From SCGC-AAA076-P13 sp964613455 (GTDB lineage Bacteria > Pseudomonadota > Gammaproteobacteria > Magnimaribacterales > D2472), in NCBI GenBank assembly GCA_964613455.1, contig CAZTGS010000014.1:1-32841 (forward strand): a DNA stretch of 32,841 nucleotides, given 5' to 3'. Position numbers and translations under genes: made by a program. The notes beneath the pieces are model-generated. The model worked only from the letters and a program-made list of their open reading frames with translations, searched no databases and had not been told where the DNA came from. Below are positions 23,581 to 31,872 of the stretch, one piece after another. Each line of letters begins with the position of its first letter. Position 1 is the stretch's first letter.

Positions 23581-25325
23581 TGATTGAAAGTATTAATCAA
23601 GAAGTAGATAAATTTTTATCTACACTTCCTGACATTACCAACGAACAGCTAATATCTATCAAAAATAAGTATTCTTGTTCAGTTACTGATGACTTAAAAA
23701 AAGGTCATTTAACAACTAATGTATGTATGATTTCAGCAAGCATATTAAAAAAAAATCCAAAGGATCTTGCTGCTGATCTTAAAGAAAATCTAACTAAATT
23801 AGGTGCTTATGAAAAAGTAGAATCTGCTGGTCCAGGCTTTATAAACATAACTTTAAAAAGACATGATTTCATTTCTACAATAAGTGATATTAGTAAAGAA
23901 CAAGTTAATTATGGAAAATCCAATGATGGAGAAAATAAATCGATACAAATTGAATTCGTTTCTGCAAATCCTACCGGCCCTCTTCATGTAGGTCATGGCA
24001 GAGGGGCTGCATATGGAGACGCTATAGGAAGAATACTTAGCTCATCAGGGTATCTGGTAGAGAAAGAGTATTATATAAATGATGCTGGTAGACAAATAGA
24101 CATTCTAACTACAAGTGTTTTTATTAGGGTTTTTCAAAAAAAATTTGGTGAATTCTTTCCCCAAAATGCATACAAGGGTTCTTATATAATTGATATTGGT
24201 AATAGTTTTAATGAAAGAAATGATATTAAAGATATTCATCAAGTATCTCAGTTAATTGAAGAGCTGCCAGATGATGAAGAAAAAGAAATTGATGAATTAA
24301 TTCTTAGATTAAAAGACCAATATCCGTCTCAATGGACAGCTATTAAAGAATATGCATTAGATGAAGTTCTTAAATCTATTAAAGATGATCTTGAATCATT
24401 TAATGTATCTTTTGATCACTGGTTCTATGAATCATCACTTGGGAAGATGGAAGAAAAAGATTCTCAAATAACTAGTGCTATAGAATTTTTGAAAGAGAAA
24501 AAACTTGCATACGAAGAAAGTGGGGCAATATGGCTCGATACAAGTTCTAGTGGAGATGATAAGAATAGAGTTCTAATTAGAGATGATGGAAGACCCACCT
24601 ATTTTGCATCTGATGTTGCTTATCATAAAGATAAAGTTGATAGAGGCTTTGATAAATTGATAAACGTATGGGGAGCTGATCATCATGGCTATATAAAGAG
24701 AATAGAGTCATCAATGGAGGGCCTCGGGTTTGATAAAAATAAGTTGCGCGTTCAATTGGTGCAATTTGCAAATTTATTTAAAGATGGCAAGAAGATGAAA
24801 ATGTCTACAAGATCTGGAGAGTTTTATTCACTCGCAGACCTTATAGAGGATATTGGAACAGATGCGGCAAGGTTTTATTATCTTTCTAAACAGGCAGATC
24901 AACATTTAGATTTTGATTTGAACTTAGCAAAGTCAGATAGTAAAGAGAATATCTTTTATTACATTCAGTATGCTCATGCCAGAATCTTTTCTTTGCTTCA
25001 AAAATATAAAGAAAATCATCCTCAGATGCCCTCTTCTGCAAACAGTATTGAAGATGGTTCTTATAAGGCTTGTGATAAGTTAATTCATGAAATGAGTAAG
25101 TACCCAACTATTGTTCTAAGATCATCCACCTCATTACAGCCTCATTTAATTATTTTCTATTTAAAGGATTTTGCTCATGCTTTTCATAGCTTTTACAATG
25201 ACAATCATGTTCTTACTGAAAATGAAGATAATATACAGTCTATTATCTATACGCTAAATGCTGCAAAGATAATACTTGCAAATGGGCTTGATCTCTTAGG
25301 TATTAAGCCAATAGAAAAAATGTAG
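23580..25325 (+). CDS. argS: Arginyl-tRNA synthetase
   Basis: A 581-residue class I synthetase that charges tRNA-Arg. The N-terminal tRNA-binding domain is followed by FVSANPTGPLHVGHGRGAAYGDA (127-149) with the HIGH-equivalent HVGH at 136-139. The VWGADHHGYIKRI block and the KMSKS-equivalent KMSTR (407-411) complete the active site. The C-terminal anticodon-binding helical domain ends with ANGLDLLGI. The length is normal for bacterial ArgS. It overlaps efp by one base and is followed after 5 bases by the SPOR gene, as in other gammaproteobacteria. Confidence 0.97.
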   Translation: MIESINQEVDKFLSTLPDITNEQLISIKNKYSCSVTDDLKKGHLTTNVCMISASILKKNPKDLAADLKENLTKLGAYEKVESAGPGFINITLKRHDFISTISDISKEQVNYGKSNDGENKSIQIEFVSANPTGPLHVGHGRGAAYGDAIGRILSSSGYLVEKEYYINDAGRQIDILTTSVFIRVFQKKFGEFFPQNAYKGSYIIDIGNSFNERNDIKDIHQVSQLIEELPDDEEKEIDELILRLKDQYPSQWTAIKEYALDEVLKSIKDDLESFNVSFDHWFYESSLGKMEEKDSQITSAIEFLKEKKLAYEESGAIWLDTSSSGDDKNRVLIRDDGRPTYFASDVAYHKDKVDRGFDKLINVWGADHHGYIKRIESSMEGLGFDKNKLRVQLVQFANLFKDGKKMKMSTRSGEFYSLADLIEDIGTDAARFYYLSKQADQHLDFDLNLAKSDSKENIFYYIQYAHARIFSLLQKYKENHPQMPSSANSIEDGSYKACDKLIHEMSKYPTIVLRSSTSLQPHLIIFYLKDFAHAFHSFYNDNHVLTENEDNIQSIIYTLNAAKIILANGLDLLGIKPIEKM

Positions 25326-25330
25326 TATTT

Positions 25331-25864
25331 ATGAAAGATTACGCAAATAGAAGGTCTATAAATAAAAGAAGGAAGGAAACAAAAAAAAATGTTTTTAGAT
25401 CAAAGAAAAAAAGCATTCAAGTAGTTTCTTTAGGGACTTTTGGGGGCTTAATAATGTTTTCAGCAGTTTTGATCGCTATATCAATTTTTTACTTTGGAAC
25501 CGACATAGAAACTTTCAAACCTAGACAGCCATCAAATAACGTAACTATAAATTTTCCAACTTCTTTGATGGAAAACTCAATTCTAATTGAATCAAATATA
25601 GATGAAAGATTTTTAGATTGTGAGTATTTTGTTCAAGTGGGTGCTTATGGAAATAAAAAATATGCCTATGAGGCCAAAGAAGCTCTTGAAGAGATTAAAT
25701 TTATAACTATTAATAATATATATAGTAGCTCCAACCCTGGTAAGTTATTACATAGTGTTCTTAGTGGTCCTTATGAGAACCGCTCTGCAGCAAATAATGC
25801 CAAAGAAAAAGTTACCAAAAGAGGTTTCGAACCTCAATTAAGAACACTATGCAAAAAGAGTTAA
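25331..25864 (+). CDS. SPOR-domain protein, FtsN candidate
   Basis: A 177-residue bitopic inner-membrane protein. A very basic cytoplasmic N-terminus (RRSINKRRKETKKN) leads to one membrane helix (about 33-56), a short periplasmic linker and a C-terminal SPOR domain (about 102-176) that binds denuded glycan at division sites (FVQVGAYGNKKYAYEAKEAL and SVLSGPYENRSAANNAKEK). This architecture and the place after argS fit FtsN, the trigger of septal peptidoglycan synthesis. It is shorter than E. coli FtsN. The hslVU genes that often follow in gammaproteobacteria are absent. It overlaps yggS by 16 bases. Confidence 0.8.
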   Translation: MKDYANRRSINKRRKETKKNVFRSKKKSIQVVSLGTFGGLIMFSAVLIAISIFYFGTDIETFKPRQPSNNVTINFPTSLMENSILIESNIDERFLDCEYFVQVGAYGNKKYAYEAKEALEEIKFITINNIYSSSNPGKLLHSVLSGPYENRSAANNAKEKVTKRGFEPQLRTLCKKS

Positions 25865-26520
25865 GTTCAAATATAGATTTATTACAACTGAAACTAGAAA
25901 GCCTGGTTGCAAGTGACTTAAACGAACTAAATAAAATTACAACAATAGCTGTATCAAAGAAAAAAAGCCTAGATCATATTAATGCTGCTTACGATTGCGG
26001 TATTAATAATTTTGGCGAGAATTATGCACAAGAGTTAGAAGAAAAATCTTTACAGACAGAAAAAGAAGATATCATTTGGCATTTTATAGGCCCTATCCAG
26101 TCTAATAAAGTTAAGATTATCGCCAAACATGCTAACTGGGTTCATTCACTCAATAGAGAAAGTATCGTAGAAAAGTTAAATAAAGAATGTGGCAGTCTAA
26201 ATAAAATCATTAACGGATGCATTCAAATTAATATCTCAGAAGAAGAAACAAAAAGTGGGATAAGCACCTCAGATCTTTTTGAGTTTGCAAAATTTGTTGA
26301 TTCTATGAAAAATATACGTTTAAAAGGCATAATGGTTCTCCCTAAAATAGGGAGTAAAGAAGAGATGTTGAAATCTAAAGAACTACATAATGAATTAATT
26401 GCTGCTTATCCTTATGCAAAACACTTATCTATGGGTACTACCTCTGATTTTGAATTAGCAATCAACCTTGGCTCAAATATGATAAGAGTGGGTGAGTTGA
26501 TATTTGGTAAGAGGCTATGA
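25849..26520 (+). CDS. yggS: YggS family PLP homeostasis protein
   Basis: A 223-residue PLP-binding protein of the YggS/PROSC family, which buffers pyridoxal phosphate and balances amino acids. PLP would bind Lys37 in IAVSKKKS (33-40), and GINNFGENYAQELEEK, WHFIGPIQSNKVK, VHSLNRESIVEKL, GIMVLP and LSMGTTSDFELAI blocks are all family-typical, ending with IRVGELIFGKR. The first in-frame ATG overlaps the SPOR gene by 16 bases. proC follows in an ATGA overlap, a pairing conserved across many bacteria. Confidence 0.95.
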   Translation: MQKELSSNIDLLQLKLESLVASDLNELNKITTIAVSKKKSLDHINAAYDCGINNFGENYAQELEEKSLQTEKEDIIWHFIGPIQSNKVKIIAKHANWVHSLNRESIVEKLNKECGSLNKIINGCIQINISEEETKSGISTSDLFEFAKFVDSMKNIRLKGIMVLPKIGSKEEMLKSKELHNELIAAYPYAKHLSMGTTSDFELAINLGSNMIRVGELIFGKRL

Positions 26521-27308
26521 AAAAAATATTATTTTTTGGTGCTGGAAATATTGCTCAAGCTTTAATTTTTGGTCTTATATTAAGTGGTTTTGATAAAAAA
26601 AATATTCTTTTTATAGATAGGAATACTAATAATAAAAAAGCTCTAAAGAAGATTGGCATAAGGGAATATTCAAAAAAACAAAACAATGAAATAGATCTTT
26701 TTATATTAGCAGTAAAGCCAAAAGACGCTTTGGCTGCCTTTGCAGAAATCTGTTCTAATTTTAAGAAAACTAAAATTATTTCTCTTGTAGCCGGTATTAA
26801 ATCTAAACAATACTTATCAATTGATAATAATATTGAATTTATTAGAGCAATGCCAAATACGTCTTCTCAGTATAATAAAGGCATTACTGCTATTTTTAAT
26901 AGCTCAGCTACTAACTCAACTCTATCTAAAGTGAAAAAAATATTTAAAAAAGTAGGTATTATTCTTGAATTAAATAAAGAAAGTAACATGGACGACTTTA
27001 CAGGCTTGATAGGAAGTGGTCCTGCTTATTTCTTTTATTTACTAAAAGTATATGAAAAGAGAATTATGAAGTTATGCGACGGAGATAGTAAAATGTCTAA
27101 AGATATTATTGGTAACTTTGTTGAAGGGGTTGGAATTTCTTCAAAAGGCTCCTTGACTCTTGATGAATTGATATCAACAGTTGCTTCAAAAAAAGGGACA
27201 ACTGAAGCTGGTCTGGATAATTTTAAATCAACAAAACTTTTAAAGTCATTTGATAAGGGTATCATTGCAGCCATAAATAGATCAAAAGAGATTTCTAATG
27301 AATCCTAG
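26517..27308 (+). CDS. proC: Pyrroline-5-carboxylate reductase
   Basis: A 263-residue ProC that reduces pyrroline-5-carboxylate to proline with NAD(P)H, the last step of proline synthesis. The N-terminal Rossmann motif FFGAGNIAQALI (6-17), AVKPKDA, IRAMPNTSSQYNKGI, the DDFTGLIGSGPAYFFYLL segment and the C-terminal STVASKKGTTEAGLDNF signature are all present. It overlaps yggS by ATGA and yggT by 11 bases, so all three would be translated from one message. Confidence 0.96.
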   Translation: MKKILFFGAGNIAQALIFGLILSGFDKKNILFIDRNTNNKKALKKIGIREYSKKQNNEIDLFILAVKPKDALAAFAEICSNFKKTKIISLVAGIKSKQYLSIDNNIEFIRAMPNTSSQYNKGITAIFNSSATNSTLSKVKKIFKKVGIILELNKESNMDDFTGLIGSGPAYFFYLLKVYEKRIMKLCDGDSKMSKDIIGNFVEGVGISSKGSLTLDELISTVASKKGTTEAGLDNFKSTKLLKSFDKGIIAAINRSKEISNES

Positions 27309-27822
27309 TACAGTTCAATTAATTAGTTTGGCCCTTGGCGCTCTAAGTTACGCGTTCGTAATCTTATTTATCTTCAATATTCTTAAAATTGATTACTTTA
27401 ACCCCGTAGTTAAGTTTTTTGTAAGTGCCTATAAACCAATTTCAAAATTGTCTATCTTTTCTAATCAACTTTATATGATTGCAATTATTGCAATTGGCTT
27501 AAAGTTCCTAAGCTTTCAATTACTATATTCTAGTCAGTATGAAACAATAATTCTTGCATCAATAGCAGCCATAGAGACAGTTAATACCTCATTGAGAGTT
27601 TTATTCTTTGCAATAATTGGTTCGGTGATTCTCAGCTGGGTCGCACCCAATAATAATAATCCATTGTTAAAGATAATTGAGGAGATCTCTTCAAAAACTC
27701 TTAGTCCTATAAGAAAATTTATACCTTCTTTTGGAGGCTTGGATGTGACTCCAATATTTGCCTTTATTTTAATAAGGCAGGTAGAAGTTTTTTTAGCAAC
27801 TATTATTAGATCGATTCTATGA
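27298..27822 (+). CDS. yggT: YggT family membrane protein
   Basis: A 174-residue inner-membrane protein with about four hydrophobic helices arranged as two YGGT repeats. The second repeat has FAIIGSVILSWVAPNNNNPLLKIIEEISSKTLSPIRKFIPSFGGLDVTPI, the conserved signature. The function is poorly defined; osmotic shock tolerance and a role in cell shape or division have been proposed in some bacteria. The yggS-proC-yggT order is conserved across gammaproteobacteria. Its ATG is 11 bases inside proC and it overlaps metX by ATGA. Confidence 0.93.
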   Translation: MNPSTVQLISLALGALSYAFVILFIFNILKIDYFNPVVKFFVSAYKPISKLSIFSNQLYMIAIIAIGLKFLSFQLLYSSQYETIILASIAAIETVNTSLRVLFFAIIGSVILSWVAPNNNNPLLKIIEEISSKTLSPIRKFIPSFGGLDVTPIFAFILIRQVEVFLATIIRSIL

Positions 27823-28916
27823 AGATTGAAACTAATTTAGTTAATTTCTCTAATGGTATAGATTTAGAGTGTGGTTCTAGACTTAACTCATTTGATTTAA
27901 TGGTAGAGACATACGGTGAATTAAATGATGATGAATCTAATGCTGTATTGGTTTGTCATGCATTTTCAGGAAATCATCATGCTGCCGGGAAGTCATCTGA
28001 TGATAATCAGGCTGGATGGTGGGACGAAATAATTGGTCCTAACAAAGCGATTGATACAAATAAATACTATGTTGTTTGCTCTAATAATCTTGGAGGATGC
28101 TCAGGATCAACAGGTCCTACAAGTATTAATCCAGATAACAATGAGATATATGGAAAAGATTTTCCAGCTGTATCAGTAAATGATTGGGTTAAATCACAAA
28201 AAATGCTCTCAGATAAAATGGGTATTGAGAAGTGGAGTTTTGTTGTTGGTGGGAGTATTGGTGGCATGCAAGCGCTTCAATGGGCGATCTCATTTCCTGA
28301 TAATGTAAAAAAGGTAGGTGTATTTGCAGCTGCAGCTAAATCAAGTACTCAAAACATTGCAATGAACGAGGTTGCTAGAGAATCTATTAGAAAAGATATA
28401 GATTTTCATAATGGAGATTATCTTAAAAAAAATACGAGGCCTAAAAATGGCTTAAAGACTGCGAGAATGCTTGGTCATATTACATATTTATCAGAAAAGC
28501 ATATGGATAAAAAGTTTGGAAGAAAGTTTCAAGATGAGGAATCAAAAATTACAGGTGATGTTGATTATGAAGTTGAAAATTATCTCCAATATAAAGGAAG
28601 TAAATTTTCTGACTCTTATGATGCTAATACATACATATTGATGACTAAAGCTATGGATCAATATGATGCATCCTTGTCTACAGATGGTGATCTTGAGTTG
28701 GCCCTATCTAAAATAAAAGCTAAAGTTTTGGTAGTAGGTTTTGAAACTGATTGGTTATACCCTCCTAGAAGAGGCAAAGAAATTCAACTTGCAGCAATGA
28801 ATGTTGATGTTAACTGCTCATACATAACTTTATATGGAGAACAAGGACATGATAGTTTCTTATTTTCTAATGATAGGTATGAAAATATCATTAAAAGTTT
28901 TATGGAGTCATTATGA
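27819..28916 (+). CDS. metX: Homoserine O-acyltransferase (MetX)
   Basis: A 365-residue alpha/beta hydrolase-type transferase that activates homoserine for methionine synthesis. The nucleophile elbow GGSIGGMQALQWA places Ser146, and Asp311 (ETDWLYPP) and His344 (GHDSFLF) complete the triad. The NNLGGCSGSTGPTS block (89-102) and RPKNGLKTARMLGHITYLS (207-225) are MetX-specific. MetX proteins encoded beside MetW, as here, have been shown in several proteobacteria to use succinyl-CoA rather than acetyl-CoA; I cannot decide the donor from sequence. It overlaps yggT and metW by four bases each. Confidence 0.95.
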   Translation: MKIETNLVNFSNGIDLECGSRLNSFDLMVETYGELNDDESNAVLVCHAFSGNHHAAGKSSDDNQAGWWDEIIGPNKAIDTNKYYVVCSNNLGGCSGSTGPTSINPDNNEIYGKDFPAVSVNDWVKSQKMLSDKMGIEKWSFVVGGSIGGMQALQWAISFPDNVKKVGVFAAAAKSSTQNIAMNEVARESIRKDIDFHNGDYLKKNTRPKNGLKTARMLGHITYLSEKHMDKKFGRKFQDEESKITGDVDYEVENYLQYKGSKFSDSYDANTYILMTKAMDQYDASLSTDGDLELALSKIKAKVLVVGFETDWLYPPRRGKEIQLAAMNVDVNCSYITLYGEQGHDSFLFSNDRYENIIKSFMESL

Positions 28917-29506
28917 GTATTTCTCTAACAAAAATAATTGAGGCCTGGATTCCTGAAAAAAGCAAGGTCATTGATTTTGGTTGCGGAGATGGCACTTTGT
29001 TACAAAACTTAAGAGACTCAAAAAACATTCGTGGATATGGTGTAGAAATAGATCATGAAAAAATTGAACAATGCCTTTCTCGAGGAATTCCAGTAATAGA
29101 TCAAGATATTGATAAAGGTATAAATGATTTTGAATCTTCAGATTTTGATGTCGCTATTATGGCGAGTTCCATACAATGCTTAAAAAATCCTCACCTCGCT
29201 CTTGGAAGAATGCTCAAACTATCCAAGCAATGCGTTGTTACCCTTCCTAATCTTGGATACTGGAAATGTAGATTAGATCTTGCTTCAGGAAGGATGCCAG
29301 TTACGCCAAATCTCCCTTCAAGCTGGTATGAAACTGATAATGTACATCTATGTACAATTAAAGATTTCGAGAAACTTTGTTTCGATGAAGGGTTTGAAAT
29401 AGATAAGAAAGTTTTCTTAAATGCTAGTGGAGAAAAAACATGGCTTGCTTCATGGAGACCAAACACCTTTGCATCTGAAGGAGTGTACTTACTTGCAAAA
29501 AGATAA
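28913..29506 (+). CDS. metW: Methionine biosynthesis protein MetW
   Basis: A 197-residue SAM-methyltransferase-fold protein. Motif I is VIDFGCGDGTLL (19-30), and IDQDIDKGIN, SSIQCLKNP, VTLPNLGYWKCRLDLASGRMPVTP and WYETDNVHLCT are typical MetW blocks. MetW acts with MetX in methionine synthesis and enhances its transferase activity in studied bacteria; whether it methylates anything is unsettled. It is ATGA-coupled to metX, and rdgB starts within its last codons. Confidence 0.95.
   Translation: MSISLTKIIEAWIPEKSKVIDFGCGDGTLLQNLRDSKNIRGYGVEIDHEKIEQCLSRGIPVIDQDIDKGINDFESSDFDVAIMASSIQCLKNPHLALGRMLKLSKQCVVTLPNLGYWKCRLDLASGRMPVTPNLPSSWYETDNVHLCTIKDFEKLCFDEGFEIDKKVFLNASGEKTWLASWRPNTFASEGVYLLAKR
29478..29483 (+). 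promoter_or_regulatory. Shine-Dalgarno selecting the rdgB TTG start
   Basis: AAGGAG lies 9 bases before TTG at 29493, inside metW. No nearer in-frame ATG, GTG or TTG precedes the conserved KILLATSNEGK segment, so this site decides the start. Confidence 0.75.
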
Positions 29507-30095
29507 AAAAATCTTATTAGCTACTTCTAATGAAGGAAAACTAAAAGAGTTCAAAAATTTATTTAAGAATTATCAAATTACTTCTCAGACTAATCTTGGT
29601 ATTGATGATGCAATTGAAGACGGCCATACATTTTTTGAAAATGCCCTAATCAAAGCGAGGCATGGTGCAAATAACTCAGGGTTATTTACAATTGCAGACG
29701 ATTCAGGACTTGTTATTCCTGATTTAAATTTTAGTCCTGGAATATATTCAGCCAGATACGCTGGAGAGAAAGCAACAGATATAGATAATAGAAATAAAGT
29801 TATAGAGGAAATAAAGAAGCTTAATCTAATATCGCTTCCTGCATATTACGTATGTGTTCTTGTGGGCATTCATTCTGGAAAAGATCCAATGCCTATTTTT
29901 ACATCAGGAAAAATTCATGGACAAGTTTCTGTAACTAGTTCAGGTGAAGGTGGTTTTGGCTATGACAAAATCTTTTACCCAAACAATTTAGATATATCCA
30001 TGGCATCTATAGATACTGATCTTAAAAATACTATTAGTCATAGAGGCATCGCTTCTAAATTATTTCTTAAAGAGTTTGAAAAACTTAAATCCTAA
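29493..30095 (+). CDS. rdgB: dITP/XTP pyrophosphatase (RdgB/HAM1)
   Basis: A 200-residue Ham1-family pyrophosphatase that removes dITP, ITP and XTP from the nucleotide pool. The segments KILLATSNEGKLKEFK (N-terminus), ALIKARHGAN, TIADDSGLVIP, SGEGGFGYDKIF and ISHRGIASKL are diagnostic. I place the start at the TTG codon at 29493, with AAGGAG 9 bases upstream, which gives MQKDKKILLATSN; an ATG at 29421 would add 24 residues that do not fit the family. It overlaps metW by 14 bases and hemW by 20. Confidence 0.92.
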   Translation: MQKDKKILLATSNEGKLKEFKNLFKNYQITSQTNLGIDDAIEDGHTFFENALIKARHGANNSGLFTIADDSGLVIPDLNFSPGIYSARYAGEKATDIDNRNKVIEEIKKLNLISLPAYYVCVLVGIHSGKDPMPIFTSGKIHGQVSVTSSGEGGFGYDKIFYPNNLDISMASIDTDLKNTISHRGIASKLFLKEFEKLKS

Positions 30096-31209
30096 AAAAG
30101 TACCTCTATCTCTTTACATTCATTTTCCCTGGTGCGAAAAAAAATGTCCTTATTGCGATTTTAATATTGATACTAGTAAAAAAGATGGTGATGAAGAGCA
30201 GCTTATTTTAGCAATACTTGAAGATCTAGATAAATCAAAACATTTTCTTTGTGATAGAAAGTTTAAATCTGTGTACTTTGGCGGAGGCACTCCCTCACTT
30301 GTTTCACCTAAGATTATAGAGCTTGTAACAAAAAAACTTTTTAACGAGAATTTAATAGAAAATAATTGCGAGATTAGTTTTGAGCTTAATCCAAAGGAAG
30401 TGCAGCGGAGTTATTTAAAAAGTCTTATCGATATTGGGATTAATAGGGCTTCAATAGGAATCCAGAGTTTTGATCAAGATATTTTAACGAGTCTTGAAAG
30501 AAATCATGGAGCGAGAGATTCTCTTAATGCAGTTGAGATTATCTCTGAGTTTAAATCTATTGAAACCACTATAGATTTAATTTATGGAATTATGGGGCAA
30601 GATTTAGAATCATTTGAAAAGGACATTAATACTTTTTGTTCGTTTGATTTAGGGCACCTTTCCATGTATCAGTTGACTATTGAGCCCAATACTATTTTTT
30701 ATAAAAAAGAACTAAAGCTCCCTAAGGATACTTTGATTGAATCTATGGAGGCTCAAGCTAAGAAAATTTTAAATCATAATGAGCTAAAGCAATATGAGGT
30801 ATCTTCTTGGGCAAAAGATAATAAAAAAAGTAAGCATAATATGAATTATTGGACGTACGGAGATTATCTCGGACTTGGGCCAGGAGCTCATAGTAAAATT
30901 ACAACCAGAGATTCTATTACAAGAATGACAAAGCTAAAAAGAGTTAATTCATATATCAAGAATCCTTCAAAAACTAACGATATTAAATTGACACTAGATA
31001 CATACGACCTAGACCTAGCAATGAATTTACTTCGAATAAAAGACGGATTTACTTTTGACGATTTAAGTAAAAAAAATATTTATCTAACAGATTCATTTAT
31101 AGCAAAATTAAAAAAAGGTATTAAAGAAAACTTATTAGAAAAAGAAGGTGTGAAAGCTACTGATATTGGTTATAAGTTTTTAAATGATGCCGTCAATATA
31201 TTTAACTGA
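30076..31209 (+). CDS. hemW: Radical SAM heme chaperone HemW
   Basis: A 377-residue HemW (formerly annotated as an oxygen-independent coproporphyrinogen oxidase homologue), a radical SAM protein that binds heme and delivers it to membrane targets. The 4Fe-4S motif CEKKCPYC has Cys20, Cys24 and Cys27, followed by FGGGTPS and the ELNPKEVQ, ASIGIQSF and YQLTIEPNT blocks. True HemN lacks the HemW pattern and is longer. The start is TTG at 30076, 20 bases inside rdgB; no better start precedes the conserved LYIHFPWC. The stop overlaps the converging trmB by eight bases. Confidence 0.93.
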   Translation: MKNLNPKKVPLSLYIHFPWCEKKCPYCDFNIDTSKKDGDEEQLILAILEDLDKSKHFLCDRKFKSVYFGGGTPSLVSPKIIELVTKKLFNENLIENNCEISFELNPKEVQRSYLKSLIDIGINRASIGIQSFDQDILTSLERNHGARDSLNAVEIISEFKSIETTIDLIYGIMGQDLESFEKDINTFCSFDLGHLSMYQLTIEPNTIFYKKELKLPKDTLIESMEAQAKKILNHNELKQYEVSSWAKDNKKSKHNMNYWTYGDYLGLGPGAHSKITTRDSITRMTKLKRVNSYIKNPSKTNDIKLTLDTYDLDLAMNLLRIKDGFTFDDLSKKNIYLTDSFIAKLKKGIKENLLEKEGVKATDIGYKFLNDAVNIFN

Positions 31210-31849
31210 TCTTTTTTAAAGAAAACGAATAGATATTTCTATCTTCTTGCTTTGCTCTTTTTTGGAACTTCGTTAGATCTGATTCTTCATAAATTGAAGA
31301 ATCTAGTCTCTCATACTTGCCTGAAGCCGAGATTACCTCATCTATAGATTCAGCATAATTTTCCCAATCAGTTGACATAAATAGGCTCCCGCCGTCTTTG
31401 ATAGTTGGATGAACCAATTCTAAGAACTCTTTAGTAAGCATTCTTCTCTTATGATGTTTTAACTTAGGCCAGGGATCAGGGCAGATAATTACAATATCAT
31501 CAAATATTGGCACTTTAATCTGATCTATTAAAAGCCTTATATCTCCTGATGTTACTCTAATATTTGCCAGTTCTTTATCTATTACTTCTCCAAGAAGAAA
31601 TCCTATTCCTGCTAAATAAACTTCTGAGCCAATGTATAAGGTTTCTGGATTTGCCTTTGCTAGAGCTAAAGTATTTTCGCCGTTACCAAAGCCTATCTCT
31701 AGAACTAATCTAGAAAAACCTTCTTTTGCTAATAAAATATCCTCAAAAGAATTAATTTCAAATCTTGAAAGATAAGCAAGGTTATCTTCTTGGTTTTTTG
31801 TTATTCTTCCTCGTCTTTTAACAAAGGATGGTAAATATTTATAGCGCAT
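31202..31849 (-). CDS. trmB: tRNA (guanine-N7-)-methyltransferase
   Basis: A 215-residue TrmB that methylates N7 of G46 in tRNA variable loops. The SAM motif LEIGFGNGENTLALAKANP (about 50-68), the YIGSEVY block, DPWPKLKHHKRRM (about 125-137) and STDWENYAE are diagnostic. It is the last gene on its strand and follows rpoH by 23 bases, so it may be read from the rpoH transcript. It converges with hemW and overlaps it by 8 bases. Confidence 0.96.
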   Translation of the reverse strand: MRYKYLPSFVKRRGRITKNQEDNLAYLSRFEINSFEDILLAKEGFSRLVLEIGFGNGENTLALAKANPETLYIGSEVYLAGIGFLLGEVIDKELANIRVTSGDIRLLIDQIKVPIFDDIVIICPDPWPKLKHHKRRMLTKEFLELVHPTIKDGGSLFMSTDWENYAESIDEVISASGKYERLDSSIYEESDLTKFQKRAKQEDRNIYSFSLKKIS

Positions 31850-31872
31850 GTCTGGCTATATAGGAAATAACT

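Noticed and set aside
29421..29492. RdgB start at ATG 29421
   Set aside because: It adds 24 residues absent from the family and overlaps metW by 86 bases; the TTG at 29493 has a better Shine-Dalgarno.
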